A stretch of 46,494 bases of DNA from CADEEV01 sp032127875. Its GTDB lineage: Bacteria > Acidobacteriota > Vicinamibacteria > Fen-336. The stretch lies in NCBI GenBank assembly GCA_032127875.1, contig JAQBHI010000035.1:1-46494 (forward strand). Reading direction: 5' to 3'. How positions within the stretch are numbered: position 1 is the first letter of the stretch; each line of letters begins with the position of its first letter. The translations under genes were made by a program, and so were the position numbers. Positions 17,174 to 24,852 of the stretch are shown here, piece by piece. The notes under the pieces are model-generated. The model ran no database searches. It was not told where the DNA came from and was given only the letters and a program-made list of their open reading frames with translations.

Positions 17174-18448
17174 TCAGCGGCGGGACAACTCGTCCCGGTA
17201 TACGATACCGCCCTTCATCACGAAGCCGACACGCTCGGTGAGGGTGATGTCCTGCAACGGGTCGCCAGGGACCGCCACGAGATCAGCCCACTTGCCCGGC
17301 TCCACGGTTCCCACGCGGTCCGACCAGGCCAGGATCTCCGCGTTGACTCGCGTGGCCGACACGAGGGCACTCAGCGGGCTCTCGCCGAGCGAGACGCGGA
17401 AGGACATCTCCTTGGCGTTCTGGCCGTGGGGCATCACGGGGACGTCGGTCGCGAGGCCGATCGAGAGGCCGGCGGCGAGCGCGTCCTTGAAGGACTGCAG
17501 TTGCCGCTCCCGCAGTTGCCGTCCCCGCTCCCGCTCGGACGCCGGCACTTTGGGGTCGCTCGGCACGACCTGACTGATGTAGAGGGTAGGGACGTAGTAG
17601 CTCGGCGCTCGCTTCAGCATCGCGATGGCCTCGGCGTCGAGCATGGAGCCGTGGTCGACGGTGCGCACACCCGCCCGGATCGCGGCCTTGATGCCCTCGG
17701 TACCGTGGGCGTGGGCGGCCACCGTTCGGCCCCAGCGCTTCGCCTCCATGACCGCCGCCTGGAGCTCCTCGTCGGAGTACGACTGCTGCCCCGGGGGAAT
17801 GCCTTTCGAGAGCACAGCCCCGGTGGCCAGGATCTTGATGAAGTCGGCGCCGTGCTTGAAGTTGGTGCGCACGGCCTTGACGATCTCGTCGGGACCGTCG
17901 GCGAGGTTCCGGACCGAGGGCACCTCGACGAACAGCGAGAATTGACGCGCGTCCCCCGCTCCGCCGGTAGGGGAGACGTAGTTGCCGGCCACCAGCATGC
18001 GCGGGCCGGGGATCGCACCCTGTTCGATGGCATCGCGCAGGTCGACGTCCACGTAGGGCCACGTCGGCCCCATGTCGCGACAGGTGGTGAAGCCCGCCTC
18101 CAACGTGATGCGGGCGTTGCGGGCGCCCCAGAGCACCGCCTGCGATGGCGTCGTCTTGAGCAGAGCCTCCTCCCAGTGGACGTCGTCCTTGTCCGTCAGG
18201 TGGGTGTGGAGGTCGATGAACCCGGGCAGCAGCGTGGCCGCGCCGAGGTCCAGGACGCGCGTTCCCGGTGGGATGGCGAGGCGCACTCCCACTTCAACGA
18301 TGCGATCGCCCTCGAGCCTTACCATGGCGGGGACGAGTGGGGGGCCCCCGCGCCCGTCGATCAGGCGTCCAGCCCTGAGCACGACGCTCTCGGCACCGGC
18401 GGCGGTGGCGGAGCAAGCCAGAACGCAGCCCAGCAGACTCGTGCGCAT
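17174..18448 (-). CDS. Exported metal-dependent amidohydrolase (imidazolonepropionase/prolidase-like)
   Basis: A 424-residue amidohydrolase-superfamily enzyme with an N-terminal signal peptide (MRTSLLGCVLACSATAAGAE). Metal-site residues can be placed: H81 and H83 in F-I-D-L-H-T-H-L, the bridging lysine K205 in F-I-K-I-L-A-T-G, H246 and/or H248 in A-A-H-A-H-G, H266 in V-D-H-G-S, and D335 in L-A-T-D-V-P. The pattern matches periplasmic members annotated as imidazolonepropionase-like or Xaa-Pro dipeptidase; the substrate is probably a dipeptide or an amide/lactam. The C-terminal strand pattern G-T-V-E-P-G-K-W-A-D-L-V is typical. It is a single gene with about 120 bp of empty sequence downstream. 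Confidence 0.88.
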   Translation of the reverse strand: MRTSLLGCVLACSATAAGAESVVLRAGRLIDGRGGPPLVPAMVRLEGDRIVEVGVRLAIPPGTRVLDLGAATLLPGFIDLHTHLTDKDDVHWEEALLKTTPSQAVLWGARNARITLEAGFTTCRDMGPTWPYVDVDLRDAIEQGAIPGPRMLVAGNYVSPTGGAGDARQFSLFVEVPSVRNLADGPDEIVKAVRTNFKHGADFIKILATGAVLSKGIPPGQQSYSDEELQAAVMEAKRWGRTVAAHAHGTEGIKAAIRAGVRTVDHGSMLDAEAIAMLKRAPSYYVPTLYISQVVPSDPKVPASERERGRQLRERQLQSFKDALAAGLSIGLATDVPVMPHGQNAKEMSFRVSLGESPLSALVSATRVNAEILAWSDRVGTVEPGKWADLVAVPGDPLQDITLTERVGFVMKGGIVYRDELSRR

Positions 18449-18505
18449 CGGTTCCTACCTCGTGAGTCTGGATACTACCGGAAGTTCGCCGCGACGACCG
18501 GGGGC

Positions 18506-18739
18506 TCAGTGCCCCGCGAACCCGCGCCGCCCGTGCAGGAACTCCCGCACGCGCAGTTCCAGCCCCGGGGGCAGCTCGGGCTCCGGCAAAGCCTTGAGGC
18601 GCCCCTTGAGGTCGATCTCACCCGCGGCCTGCGACAAGCACGACGGACAATCGGCCAGATGCTCCTCGGCCAGCGTCCGCCGCCGCAGCTTCAGCCCGTC
18701 ATCCAGCCACGCCGTGACGCTTTCGGGCGCACAGGCCAT
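18506..18739 (-). CDS. Short zf-HC2 anti-sigma-like protein
   Basis: A 77-residue protein with the anti-sigma zinc motif H-L-A-D-C-P-S-C at about residues 27-34 and no transmembrane helix. It resembles the anti-sigma domain that binds ECF sigma factors and releases them on oxidation or another signal. It is downstream of the ECF sigma factor at 19189-19752 on the same strand, separated by a 97-residue unknown gene and a structured repeat, so the pairing is inferred only. Confidence 0.7.
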   Translation of the reverse strand: MACAPESVTAWLDDGLKLRRRTLAEEHLADCPSCLSQAAGEIDLKGRLKALPEPELPPGLELRVREFLHGRRGFAGH

Positions 18740-18815
18740 CGAAACACCGCCTCAAAGGCCGTATCGTCCCCACCGCAGCTGGAATTCCAAGAGGCGCTCA
18801 CGCCGACGCAGCGAA

Positions 18816-18894
18816 GCGCTGGATGCACTCCAGCGCGGAGCGGTTGGGGGGCACGAAGGGCGCCGGGGGGTGCGTCGTGTCAGTACCCCCCGAC
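18816..18894. repeat. Structured repeat, copy A (two stems, covarying with copy B)
   Basis: On the plus strand GCGCTGGA and TCCAGCGC form an 8-bp hairpin with loop TGCAC. After GGAGCG, GTTGGGGGG (18843-18851) can pair with CCCCCCGAC (18886-18894), enclosing CACGA/TCGTG and GCGCC/GGTGC. A second copy at 43711-43791 keeps the stems with changed base pairs. Copy A starts a few bases after the stop of the 97-residue gene on the minus strand. No function is known to me. Confidence 0.65.
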
Positions 18895-18898
18895 TTGT

Positions 18899-19192
18899 CT
18901 ACGCCCGCTCGACCTTCCACTCCACCATCGAGTAGGCGAGTCCCGAGCGCACGAGGGTGGCGCGGTCGCCCCGCGACAGCTCGAAGCCCTGCGCTTTGCC
19001 GCCGTCCACGGTCTCGTAGTCGTAGACTTTCTCGCCGCCCCGGCCCAACACCGTCTGGCCATCGTTCGGGACGATCACAGCGACGCTCCACAGCGACCCC
19101 GGCCGCACCACCAGCAAACCGGCCCCTGCATACGCGCCGGGATCGTGCGGCGTCAGCAGGTTGCGTCCGCCGACGAAGCTCTCCGTTCTCAC
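18899..19192 (-). CDS. Unknown 97-residue protein coupled to an ECF sigma factor
   Basis: GTG 19192 overlaps the sigma-factor stop (GTGA), so this protein should be made together with the sigma factor. The sequence contains T-P-H-D-P-G-A-Y-A-G-A-G-L-L-V-V-R-P-G-S and G-D-R-A-T-L-V-R-S-G-L-A-Y-S-M-V-E-W-K-V, suggesting a small beta-rich fold. It has no signal peptide, transmembrane helix or Cys cluster. No family is recognised. It may modulate the sigma factor or be a target; its end abuts a structured repeat. Confidence 0.6.
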   Translation of the reverse strand: MRTESFVGGRNLLTPHDPGAYAGAGLLVVRPGSLWSVAVIVPNDGQTVLGRGGEKVYDYETVDGGKAQGFELSRGDRATLVRSGLAYSMVEWKVERA

Positions 19193-19752
19193 GAGCGGGC
19201 CATCCCGGAAAGCGCGTTGCGCAGCAGCGAGCGGCCGCGATGGATGCGGGACATCACCGTTCCGATCGGGACGTCGAGGATCGTGGCGATCTCGTCGTAG
19301 CTGAACTCCTGGATGTCGCGGAGCACCACGGCCGCACGGAAGCACTCCGGCAAGGCGGCGAGCGAGCGGGCGACTTGTTCCTGGCCCTGGGCTAGCTGCT
19401 CCTGCGGCGCAGGCGTCGCCGGTCCCTCGTCGACGAGCTCCACCGTCTGCGGCGAGCGGCTCATGCGGCGGTAGTGATCGGCGCGCACGCGATACAGGAT
19501 CGTGTAGAGCCAGGCGCGGATGTTCGTCTCGGGCGTGTAGCCCGCGAAGGCCCGGTAGGCTCGCAGGAAGGTTTCCTGCACCAGGTCCTCGGCATCGGCA
19601 GCGTTGCGTACCAGGCGGTAGGCCGTGCCATACAAGGAGCGCATGTGCGGGATCGCTTCAGCCTCGAAGCGCTGCTCCAGGGTCTGGCTCGCCGTGGGGC
19701 TCCCCAGCGTCGTTTCGACCATCGGGCTTCCGAACATCGTGGCTTCGAGCAT
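19189..19752 (-). CDS. ECF-family RNA polymerase sigma factor
   Basis: A protein of about 187 residues with sigma region 2 (Y-R-L-V-R-N-A-A-D-A-E-D-L-V-Q-E-T-F-L-R-A-Y then N-I-R-A-W-L-Y-T-I-L-Y-R-V-R-A-D) and region 4 (F-R-A-A-V-V-L-R-D-I-Q-E-F-S-Y-D-E-I-A-T-I-L with P-I-G-T-V-M-S-R-I-H-R-G-R). It directs RNA polymerase to a small regulon, usually under anti-sigma control. AGGAAGG abuts the ATG at 19761, so the in-frame ATG 19752, nine bases further on, is the better start. The anti-sigma gene at 19822-20076 lies immediately upstream on the same strand. Confidence 0.9.
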   Translation of the reverse strand: MLEATMFGSPMVETTLGSPTASQTLEQRFEAEAIPHMRSLYGTAYRLVRNAADAEDLVQETFLRAYRAFAGYTPETNIRAWLYTILYRVRADHYRRMSRSPQTVELVDEGPATPAPQEQLAQGQEQVARSLAALPECFRAAVVLRDIQEFSYDEIATILDVPIGTVMSRIHRGRSLLRNALSGMARS

Positions 19753-19821
19753 CGTCGGCATCCTTCCTGGTTTGCACGTTCTTGCACGCTACGGAGCTTG
19801 GATGCCGCGCTCGGCCGCCGG

Positions 19822-20076
19822 TTACGTGTCGCTGTTCACGGCCGCCAGGATCGCCCGCACCAACTCCTCGGGCACTCCGGACACGGGCTCGTCGTCGCAC
19901 GCAAATGCCCGGCGTGAGAGCGCCAGCGTCTCGCGATACGTCTTCGTGTAGGCCGCACAGGATGGGCAGCGGGCGAGGTGGTCGTTGAAGCGAGCCACGA
20001 CCTCGGCTGGGAGCCCTCCTGAGAGATACCCATCCAAAAAATCCACGAAATCGCGGCACGTCAAACGGGGCTCCAC
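19822..20076 (-). CDS. zf-HC2 anti-sigma factor
   Basis: An 84-residue soluble protein beginning MEPRLTCRDFVDFLDGYLSG with the zinc-binding H-L-A-R-C-P-S-C at about residues 32-39. The closely similar gene at 20151-20408 shares C-R-[DE]-F-V-[DE]-F-L-D-x-Y-L and F-N-D-H-L-A-x-C-P-S-C, so the two look like a tandem duplication. It lies between that paralogue and the ECF sigma gene at 19189-19752 and could control either sigma factor. Confidence 0.82.
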   Translation of the reverse strand: MEPRLTCRDFVDFLDGYLSGGLPAEVVARFNDHLARCPSCAAYTKTYRETLALSRRAFACDDEPVSGVPEELVRAILAAVNSDT

Positions 20077-20150
20077 GCGCGTCCTCCAGCACTTTAGATG
20101 CCGGGGCCGGGGCCTGGTTACACGCAGCGAAGCGCCCGATTTGCCTTCTT

Positions 20151-20408
20151 TCAGCTGCGGGTCCTGGCGAGCAAGATCGCCTGGACCAGGTCCTCAGGCA
20201 CATCGGCGGGGAGCGGATCCTCGGAGGGCGGGAGGGCGGCCTTGCCGAGGCGGACGGCCTCCTGATACGTCTTCATGTAGGCCACGCAGGACGGGCAGGC
20301 CGCGAGGTGGTCGTTGAAGGTGACGAGGCGATCCCCGGCGAGGGCTCCCGCAAGGTAGTCGTCGAGGAACTCCACGAACTCGCGGCAGCTCACCTGGCCG
20401 TCGATCAT
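20151..20408 (-). CDS. zf-HC2 anti-sigma factor coupled to an ECF sigma factor
   Basis: An 85-residue soluble protein, MIDGQVSCREFVEFLDDYLA at the start and H-L-A-A-C-P-S-C at the zinc site. The ATG overlaps the sigma-factor stop (TGATG), the usual arrangement of cognate sigma/anti-sigma pairs. It is a paralogue of the protein at 19822-20076; both have near-identical segments around the zinc site. It ends with a short helix, V-P-E-D-L-V-Q-A-I-L-L-A, also shared. Confidence 0.85.
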   Translation of the reverse strand: MIDGQVSCREFVEFLDDYLAGALAGDRLVTFNDHLAACPSCVAYMKTYQEAVRLGKAALPPSEDPLPADVPEDLVQAILLARTRS

Positions 20409-20983
20409 CAGCAGCTGCCTCGCTGGAAGTGCGGTTCCAGCAGCGCCCGCAAGGCCTGCCGGGCCCGGTGCAGGCGCACCTTGACCAGATTTTCGGTCAT
20501 TCCGAGCAGCTGGGCGACTTCCGCCGTGTCCAGCGCTTCGATATCGCGCAGCAGCAGCACCGTCCGGTAGTCCTCGGGCAAGCGGTCGATCTCCGCGCGC
20601 ACCAGTTCGCGGACCTCGCGCCGTTCCAGGAGCACGTCGGCGGGCGCCATCCATTCCGAAGGATGCCGGGCATGGTGCCCGTCCTCGAGGAAGCTGGGCA
20701 GCAGCTCCTCGATCGAGTCTTCGGCGAGCCGCTTGCGTGTCCGCAACCGCTGCAGGGCCGCGTTCAGCGCGATCTTGTGCAGCCAGGTCGAGAGTTGCGA
20801 GCCGCCCTGGAAGCGGCCGATCGCCTTGAATGCCGAGAGGAACGCCTCCTGCAGCGCATCGTGAGCGTCGGAATCGTTGCGCAGCAGGCGCCGGGTCACG
20901 GACAGCATGCGTGGGCCGTGCGAGCGCACGAGGTCCTCGTAGGCGGTGGCGTCGCCCCGGCGCAGCCGATCGAGGAGCGGCAT
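20408..20983 (-). CDS. ECF-family RNA polymerase sigma factor
   Basis: A 191-residue sigma factor from ATG 20983, with region 2 (L-R-N-D-S-D-A-H-D-A-L-Q-E-A-F-L-S-A-F-K-A-I then L-S-T-W-L-H-K-I-A-L-N-A-A) and region 4 (Y-R-T-V-L-L-L-R-D-I-E-A-L-D-T-A-E-V-A-Q-L-L with E-N-L-V-K-V-R-L-H-R-A-R). An acidic linker, E-E-L-L-P-S-F-L-E-D-G, joins the two. The frame continues upstream without family resemblance. It is translated ahead of its anti-sigma partner and lies divergent from the large BNR-repeat gene across about 70 bp, so that gene is a possible regulon member. Confidence 0.88.
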   Translation of the reverse strand: MPLLDRLRRGDATAYEDLVRSHGPRMLSVTRRLLRNDSDAHDALQEAFLSAFKAIGRFQGGSQLSTWLHKIALNAALQRLRTRKRLAEDSIEELLPSFLEDGHHARHPSEWMAPADVLLERREVRELVRAEIDRLPEDYRTVLLLRDIEALDTAEVAQLLGMTENLVKVRLHRARQALRALLEPHFQRGSC

Positions 20984-21053
20984 CTCGACGGCGATTTGGC
21001 CTTCGGCCTCTGGCAAAGCTATGCTCCCGCGTCTGTAAACGCTCGAGGTCCCT

Positions 21054-24000
21054 GTGAATCTTCCCACACTCCGTCGCTTTGCGCTTCCGCTGGTCCTGCT
21101 GGCCGGCTTCGGCCGCCTCGAGGCGGCCGCGGACGACCAGCCTAGGGACAAGGGCCCGCTCGGCAGGCTCGAGTTCCGATTGGTTGGCCCGTTCATCGGC
21201 GGGCGCGTCTCGCGAGTCGCGGGCGTGCCGGGCGACCCGCTCGTCTACTACGCCGCTACCGCGTCAGGCGGCGTCTGGAAATCCGCGGACGGCGGTCACG
21301 AGTGGAAGCCGATCTTCGACGATCAGGAGACGGCGTCGATCGGTTCGATCGCCGTGGCGGCTTCGGATCCAAGCGTCGTCTACGTGGGCTCCGGCGAGGC
21401 CAACATCCGTGGCAACGTGGCCGCCGGAAACGGCATCTACAAGTCGACCGATGCGGGCAAGACGTGGAGCCGGGTCTGGAAACAGGAAGGCCAGATCGGC
21501 ACGATCGCCGTTCACCCGAAGAACGCAGACATCGCCTTCGCTGCGGTTCTGGGGCACGCCTTCGGCCCCAACCCGGAGCGTGGCATTTATCGGACGAAGG
21601 ACGGCGGCAAGACCTGGCAGCAGGTGCTGAAGAAGGACGCTGACACCGGCGCTTCCGACGTTTCGATCGACCAGGGGAGCCCGAGCGTGGTGTTCGCAGG
21701 CCTGTGGCAGGCTCGGCGCCTGCCCTGGGATCTGACCAGCGGCGGACCCGGCAGCGGCCTGTACGTCTCGCGCGACGGCGGCGACACCTGGAAGGTGCTG
21801 GGCGTCGACGCGGGCCTGCCCAAGGGGCCGTGGGGCAAGGTCGGCGTGGCGGTGGCGCCCTCCGATGGGCGGCGTGTGTATGCCTCGATCGAGGCCGAGG
21901 ACGGCGGCATCTACCGCTCCGACGACGGCGGCGAGAGCTGGGCCCTCGCCAGCGGCAACCGCGCCCTGCGCCAGCGCGCCTGGTACTACTCGACGCTGAG
22001 CGTAGACCCCACCAACCCGGACCTGATCTGGGCGCCACAGGTGCCGATGTTGCGCAGCGTCGACGCCGGCAAGACCTGGAAGCGCGTGCAGGGGATCCAT
22101 CACGGCGACCACCACGACGTGTGGATCGACCCGAAGAACCCAGAGCGGATCATCACCGCGAACGACGGCGGCGTCGACCTCACGTCGAATGCCGGCGAGA
22201 CCTGGTTTTTCCCGCGCCTGCCGATCGGCCAGTGTTATCACGTTGCGGTCGACAACCAGACGCCGTACCGGGTCTCCTGCGCGCTGCAGGACCTGGGCAC
22301 CGCCTCCGGGCCCAGCAACAGCCTGTCCGACGATGGCATCAACTTCGGAGACTGGTACGATGTCGGCGGCGGCGAGGCCGGCCACACGGCGCACGACCCC
22401 TCGAACCCGAACATAGTCTATGCGGGCGAGTATCTGGGCTACTTCACTCGCTACGATCAGCGCACCCGTCAAGCACGGCACGTTGGCGCGTGGCCGGACA
22501 ACCAGTCCGGTCACGGCGCCCTTGACTCGAAGTACCGCTTCCAGTGGACGGCGCCCATCCACATCTCCCCACACGACCCCAAGGTGGTCTACCACGGCGC
22601 CAACGTCCTGTTCCGCACCGACGACGGCGGCCAGAGCTGGAAGGCGATCAGCGACGACCTCACCACGAGCGACAAGTCGAAACAGCAATGGGCCGGCGGT
22701 CCGATCACCGGAGACAACACCGGCGTCGAGCACTACTGCACGATCTTCGCGATCGCCGAGTCGCCACTCGCGAAGGGGCTGATCTGGGTCGGCAGCGACG
22801 ACGGCCTGGTCCACGTGACTCGTGACGGGGGAGCCAGCTGGACCAACGTCACGGCCAACATTCGCGGGATGCCGGCCTTTGGCACAGTCTCGCTGATCGA
22901 GCCGTCTCCGTTCGATGCAGGCACGGCCTACCTCGTCGTCGACGCTCACCGCCTCGACGACATGAAACCGTATCTGTGGAAGACGACGGACTACGGCAAG
23001 ACCTGGAAGAGCCTGAGCGCTGGCCTCGCCAGCGACATCTACCTGCACGCGGTGCGCGAGGATCCAAAGCAGAAGGGGACCCTGTACCTCGGCACGGAGC
23101 GCGGCGTGATGCTCTCGCGCGACGGCGGGGCGAGCTTTGAGCCGCTCAAGCTCAACCTGCCGACGGTCGCGGTCTCCGACCTGCTCGTGAAGGGGGACGA
23201 TCTGGTGCTGGGAACAAATGGCCGCTCGATCTGGATCCTCGACGACCTGACGCCGGTGCGCCAACTCACGAAGCAGGTGCAGGCCGAGGCGCTTCACGTG
23301 TTTCCGGTGCCTCCGGTGACGGCCTGGCGCTACCGTGGCTCGTTTCACGAGGAAGGGCCGGCCGACAACCCGCCGCAGGGGTTGACGGTGCAGTACTGGC
23401 TGCAGAGCCAGCCCACGGACCCCGTCACGCTCGAGATCCATGACGCCCAGGGCGCGCTGGTGCGCTCGCTGAGCAGCAAGGCCGAGCAGCAGGACTGGGG
23501 CGAGGACGACGCCGATTCCTGGGGCAAGAAAAAGAAGGCGCCGCTCACGGCCGAAGCCGGGGTCAATCGCGGCACCTGGAACCTTCGTTACGGCGGCGCG
23601 ACCCGGATCAACAAGGCCCGCATCGATTGGGGCAGCATCGACGACGGGCCATTCGTGCTGCCAGGCACCTACACGCTGAAGCTCCAGGCCGGCGCGGAGA
23701 CGGCGGCCACCACGGTCGAGGTGAAGCCGGACCCGCGCGTGCCGATGACGCAGGCCGAGCGCGCCGAGCAGCTCGAGTTCGCGCTGGATATTCGCGAAGC
23801 CGTGAGTCGGGTGTCGAGCATGGTCGAGGCATTGCGTAGCGTGCGCAAGCAGATCCTCTCGCGCAGCGAGCTGCTGCGCGGCCGCGCCAGCGCCGAGGCG
23901 TGGAACAAGGCTGCCGACTCGCTGGCGGCGAAGCTGGATGCCTTCGAAGCCAGTTTGCACAACCCGAAGGCCCAGGTCACCTACGACATCCTGGCGATGC

Positions 24001-24221
24001 GGGGAGGCGCCCAGTTCTACTCGCAGCTGATTGCGCTCTACGGCTTCGCGTCCGAAACTGACGGTGTTCCCACGCAGGGCATGCGAGAGCTGTTCGGGGA
24101 GCGCGCAAAGCAACTGGCGACGTACGAGGCCGAGTGGCAGGAGCTACTGACCAACGGTCTCGACCCGCTCAACGCCAGCGCCAAGCAGCTCGACCTGGCT
24201 TTCGTCACGACTCCGAAGTAG
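21054..24221 (+). CDS. Exported BNR/sortilin (VPS10)-like beta-propeller protein
   Basis: A 1055-residue secreted protein with a signal peptide (MNLPTLRRFALPLVLLAGFG) and many BNR/Asp-box repeats of the form S-x-D-G-G-x-T-W: for example K-S-A-D-G-G-H-E-W, K-S-T-D-A-G-K-T-W, R-T-K-D-G-G-K-T-W, S-R-D-G-G-D-T-W and R-S-D-D-G-G-E-S-W. The first about 750 residues form the propellers; the last about 300 contain an Ig-like segment (L-P-G-T-Y-T-L-K-L-Q-A-G) and a helical tail. Such proteins, often labelled glycosyl hydrolase or sortilin-like, are abundant in Acidobacteriota and related groups; their substrates are unknown. GTG 21054 follows a GAGGT ribosome binding site. It is divergent from an ECF sigma gene. 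Confidence 0.88.
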   Translation: MNLPTLRRFALPLVLLAGFGRLEAAADDQPRDKGPLGRLEFRLVGPFIGGRVSRVAGVPGDPLVYYAATASGGVWKSADGGHEWKPIFDDQETASIGSIAVAASDPSVVYVGSGEANIRGNVAAGNGIYKSTDAGKTWSRVWKQEGQIGTIAVHPKNADIAFAAVLGHAFGPNPERGIYRTKDGGKTWQQVLKKDADTGASDVSIDQGSPSVVFAGLWQARRLPWDLTSGGPGSGLYVSRDGGDTWKVLGVDAGLPKGPWGKVGVAVAPSDGRRVYASIEAEDGGIYRSDDGGESWALASGNRALRQRAWYYSTLSVDPTNPDLIWAPQVPMLRSVDAGKTWKRVQGIHHGDHHDVWIDPKNPERIITANDGGVDLTSNAGETWFFPRLPIGQCYHVAVDNQTPYRVSCALQDLGTASGPSNSLSDDGINFGDWYDVGGGEAGHTAHDPSNPNIVYAGEYLGYFTRYDQRTRQARHVGAWPDNQSGHGALDSKYRFQWTAPIHISPHDPKVVYHGANVLFRTDDGGQSWKAISDDLTTSDKSKQQWAGGPITGDNTGVEHYCTIFAIAESPLAKGLIWVGSDDGLVHVTRDGGASWTNVTANIRGMPAFGTVSLIEPSPFDAGTAYLVVDAHRLDDMKPYLWKTTDYGKTWKSLSAGLASDIYLHAVREDPKQKGTLYLGTERGVMLSRDGGASFEPLKLNLPTVAVSDLLVKGDDLVLGTNGRSIWILDDLTPVRQLTKQVQAEALHVFPVPPVTAWRYRGSFHEEGPADNPPQGLTVQYWLQSQPTDPVTLEIHDAQGALVRSLSSKAEQQDWGEDDADSWGKKKKAPLTAEAGVNRGTWNLRYGGATRINKARIDWGSIDDGPFVLPGTYTLKLQAGAETAATTVEVKPDPRVPMTQAERAEQLEFALDIREAVSRVSSMVEALRSVRKQILSRSELLRGRASAEAWNKAADSLAAKLDAFEASLHNPKAQVTYDILAMRGGAQFYSQLIALYGFASETDGVPTQGMRELFGERAKQLATYEAEWQELLTNGLDPLNASAKQLDLAFVTTPK

Positions 24222-24294
24222 CTCCTGGATCTCGCCGAACGGCGCTCCCGAGGACGCGAAGTGAGGTTCGCGAAGCGCGTCGCGTGAAGAACGA

Positions 24295-24322
24295 GGGGCG
24301 TCCGGATGGAACCGGACGCCCC
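24295..24322. terminator. Hairpin between convergent genes, likely terminator
   Basis: GGGGCGTCCGG and CCGGACGCCCC form a perfect 11-bp stem around ATGGAA. It lies between the 3' end of the BNR gene (plus) and that of the Cys-rich peptide gene (minus). On the minus strand it is followed by TCGTTCTTC, a weak T-rich tract; the plus strand has none, so it may serve mainly the minus-strand gene. Confidence 0.65.
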
Positions 24323-24349
24323 GGCCATCGCTTCAGGAACTGTGCGCTG

Positions 24350-24715
24350 TTACGCCCGCTTCGCGACCTTCTTCTTGTTCTGCTCGGTGATGACGAAGCC
24401 AGCGTCGGCCTTGCACTGCTCGGCGCTCGTCGGCACCCAGTTCAGGATGTTCGCCGAGGCGCCGCACTTCGCGTGAGCGCCGCACGAGTGGGCCTCTGAC
24501 TTGCCGAACTTCGTCCCGTACTCCTTGTCGCCCAGCAGCGTCTTCAGAGCCGCCAGGTCGTCGGCCGAGACCGAGCACTTGGCGTGCGAGCCGCAGCCGT
24601 TGACGCCGTAGCACTTCACTTCGCTTGCGGCCGTTTCCGCCCGCCCGCCCTGCGGCGCTACGACGCCCAGAGTGATGCCCGCGACCGCGGCCACGAGCAG
24701 CTTGTCCTTCTTCAT
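24350..24715 (-). CDS. Bufferin-like (BufA2-type) Cys-rich periplasmic peptide precursor
   Basis: A 121-residue protein with a signal peptide (MKKDKLLVAAVAGITLGVVA) and six cysteines in the mature part: K-C-Y-G-V-N-G-C-G-S-H-A-K-C, then S-C-G-A-H-A-K-C-G-A-S, then E-Q-C-K-A-D-A-G. The C-x-G-V-N-x-C start and the repeated C-x5-C spacing resemble BufA2-type bufferins, metal-buffering RiPPs whose cysteines are modified by an MNIO enzyme (DUF692) with a BufC partner. No such enzyme is encoded in this window, so the modification system is absent or elsewhere. A very strong RBS (AAGGAGGAGG) precedes ATG 24715, implying high expression. The gene is divergent from the GlcG-cupin gene. Family assignment rests on the Cys pattern only. 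Confidence 0.6.
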   Translation of the reverse strand: MKKDKLLVAAVAGITLGVVAPQGGRAETAASEVKCYGVNGCGSHAKCSVSADDLAALKTLLGDKEYGTKFGKSEAHSCGAHAKCGASANILNWVPTSAEQCKADAGFVITEQNKKKVAKRA

Positions 24716-24852
24716 CGATTCCTCCTCCTTGGCTCTCCACGGTGATCGCTCGCAAGCGGAGCAGCATTCCAGGGTGAGCCCCCCGCAGCTTCCCGGAATA
24801 GTCGGGCCACGGCGGCCGTTCTGGCTCGCGAGGCAAGAGGAGGAGATCTGAT

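Noticed and set aside
21264..24113. A 949-codon minus-strand open frame
   Set aside because: Antisense to the BNR-repeat protein, whose Asp-box repeats are clear; long antisense frames are expected from the codon bias.
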